NCBI GenBank assembly: GCA_030737835.1
Contig: CM060856.1
Span: forward strand, 17,029,116-17,093,115
From: Acorus gramineus
Lineage: Eukaryota > Streptophyta > Magnoliopsida > Acorales > Acoraceae
Direction of reading: 5' to 3'
DNA length: 64,000 nt
Below, piece by piece: positions 63,261 to 64,000 of the stretch (its first letter is position 1; every line of letters starts with the position of its first letter). A program made the position numbers and the translations under genes. Below the pieces are notes generated by a model. That model had not been told where the DNA came from. It saw only the letters and a program-made list of their open reading frames with translations, and did not search any database.

Positions 63261-64000
63261 CTTCATATAAAAAAATTAAATATCAGGAGATGTGAAATCT
63301 TCGATTATAACTTTCTCTACCATTACCATATATTTGAAGGAAGATATGTAACTATGATGCATTCAGGGCCTACACTAATAATTCACAATTCAGGTTGTGC
63401 AGTTAAAAAGGCGTAAAAGATCGGTTATCACTCTCCTAAATTTATTTTACATGAAGCATTTTTTTTTATCACACAAGCATCATAGAAGCACATAACCACA
63501 TGTCACAAAAAAAGAAACATGGGCTTAAATTTTTACCTTTCATAATAGCAGTCAGTATCATTGTAGTTAAAAATGGCATATATGGTTTGTGTGACAGGAA
63601 ATACTGTGTGTGCAACTGCAATGGCATATGCAGTCTGTGCACCATGCAGTTTGTGCGTGCCAACATATCCCATACTTCCAAAGCATCTAATACATCACAC
63701 TGTATAGACTATTCAAACAAATATGAAATTATTTTGTATATAGAGATTAGCATTTGATCAATTGACCAATGCTGATTCATAACTGGATAATGAGGCTCAT
63801 TAACCAAGAACATAACGCAAAGTTCAATGATTCTGGAAGTGCATCATAATGCAACCACACCTTCTAAAAGAGAATTTTCTTTACAAAAAGAGGCCCCTTT
63901 TGTTGACAATTACAAGTAATGACAAGACATTCTGGTCCTCTCCTCAACCAAAAATCCACTAATCAAACAAATGTGGTAAACTTTGATTACTTGTAACATT
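63261..64000 (-). other. probable intron of the PTI1-like kinase gene
   Basis: The exon at 63260 starts after an acceptor (ATGAAG on the minus strand) in the middle of a codon, so an upstream exon must exist. No kinase sequence is seen from here to the right edge, so this is read as intron. Confidence 0.5.

Noticed and set aside
1-64000. CRISPR arrays, bacterial operons, tRNA or rRNA genes
   Set aside because: None seen; the window is plant nuclear DNA with intron-bearing genes, and no cloverleaf or rRNA segment was recognised.

Overview
The window is nuclear DNA of a flowering plant, most likely a eudicot. It is AT-rich, its genes have many GT-AG introns, and two genes read through as recognisable plant proteins: an NAD-dependent sorbitol dehydrogenase and the largest subunit of RNA polymerase IV (NRPD1), a complex found only in plants. 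Organism and chromosome cannot be named from the sequence. Exon joins were worked out by eye from phase, splice sites and remembered family sequences, so edges may be off by a few bases.

Layout. 1-7.6 kb is a repeat field: two hAT-like non-autonomous elements, a Ty3/gypsy pol fossil, a short LTR element and a hAT terminal fragment. A Tourist-like MITE stops about 50 bp before the start codon of the sorbitol dehydrogenase gene (six exons, 7685-12168, +). Two fold-back elements separate it from the convergent NRPD1 gene (18 coding exons, 29155-15056, -, 1462 codons before the stop), whose 5' leader probably begins near 31.7 kb. From 32 to 46 kb lie non-autonomous DNA transposons (MITE, long-TIR fold-backs, hAT elements with near-perfect 8-bp target duplications, a Helitron), a LINE-type insertion, a plastid atpB fragment and several duplicated blocks. 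At 46.5-49.9 kb there is a family of an unnamed RNase H-like gene; one member has been split by an inverted duplication with two 468-bp arms about 99% identical. Then follow an ALDH3 fragment (50.7-51.1 kb), a 60-bp minisatellite (56.1-56.8 kb), a second Tourist-like copy (58.0-58.5 kb), a truncated AP-2 sigma gene (59.9-60.3 kb), a second copy of a promoter-like block (61.1-61.5 kb) and the last three exons of a PTI1-like kinase gene (62.7-63.3 kb, -) that continues past the right edge.

How the parts relate. The intact or apparently functional genes are metabolic (sorbitol oxidation), epigenetic (Pol IV, which makes precursors of 24-nt siRNAs that silence transposons) and signalling (PTI1-like kinase); nothing ties them into one pathway. 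The most interesting signals are a 201-bp, in-frame, splice-site-flanked extra exon candidate inside the zinc-binding clamp of NRPD1, and the young 468-bp inverted duplication, which could produce hairpin RNA with a diverged relative next to it as a possible target.
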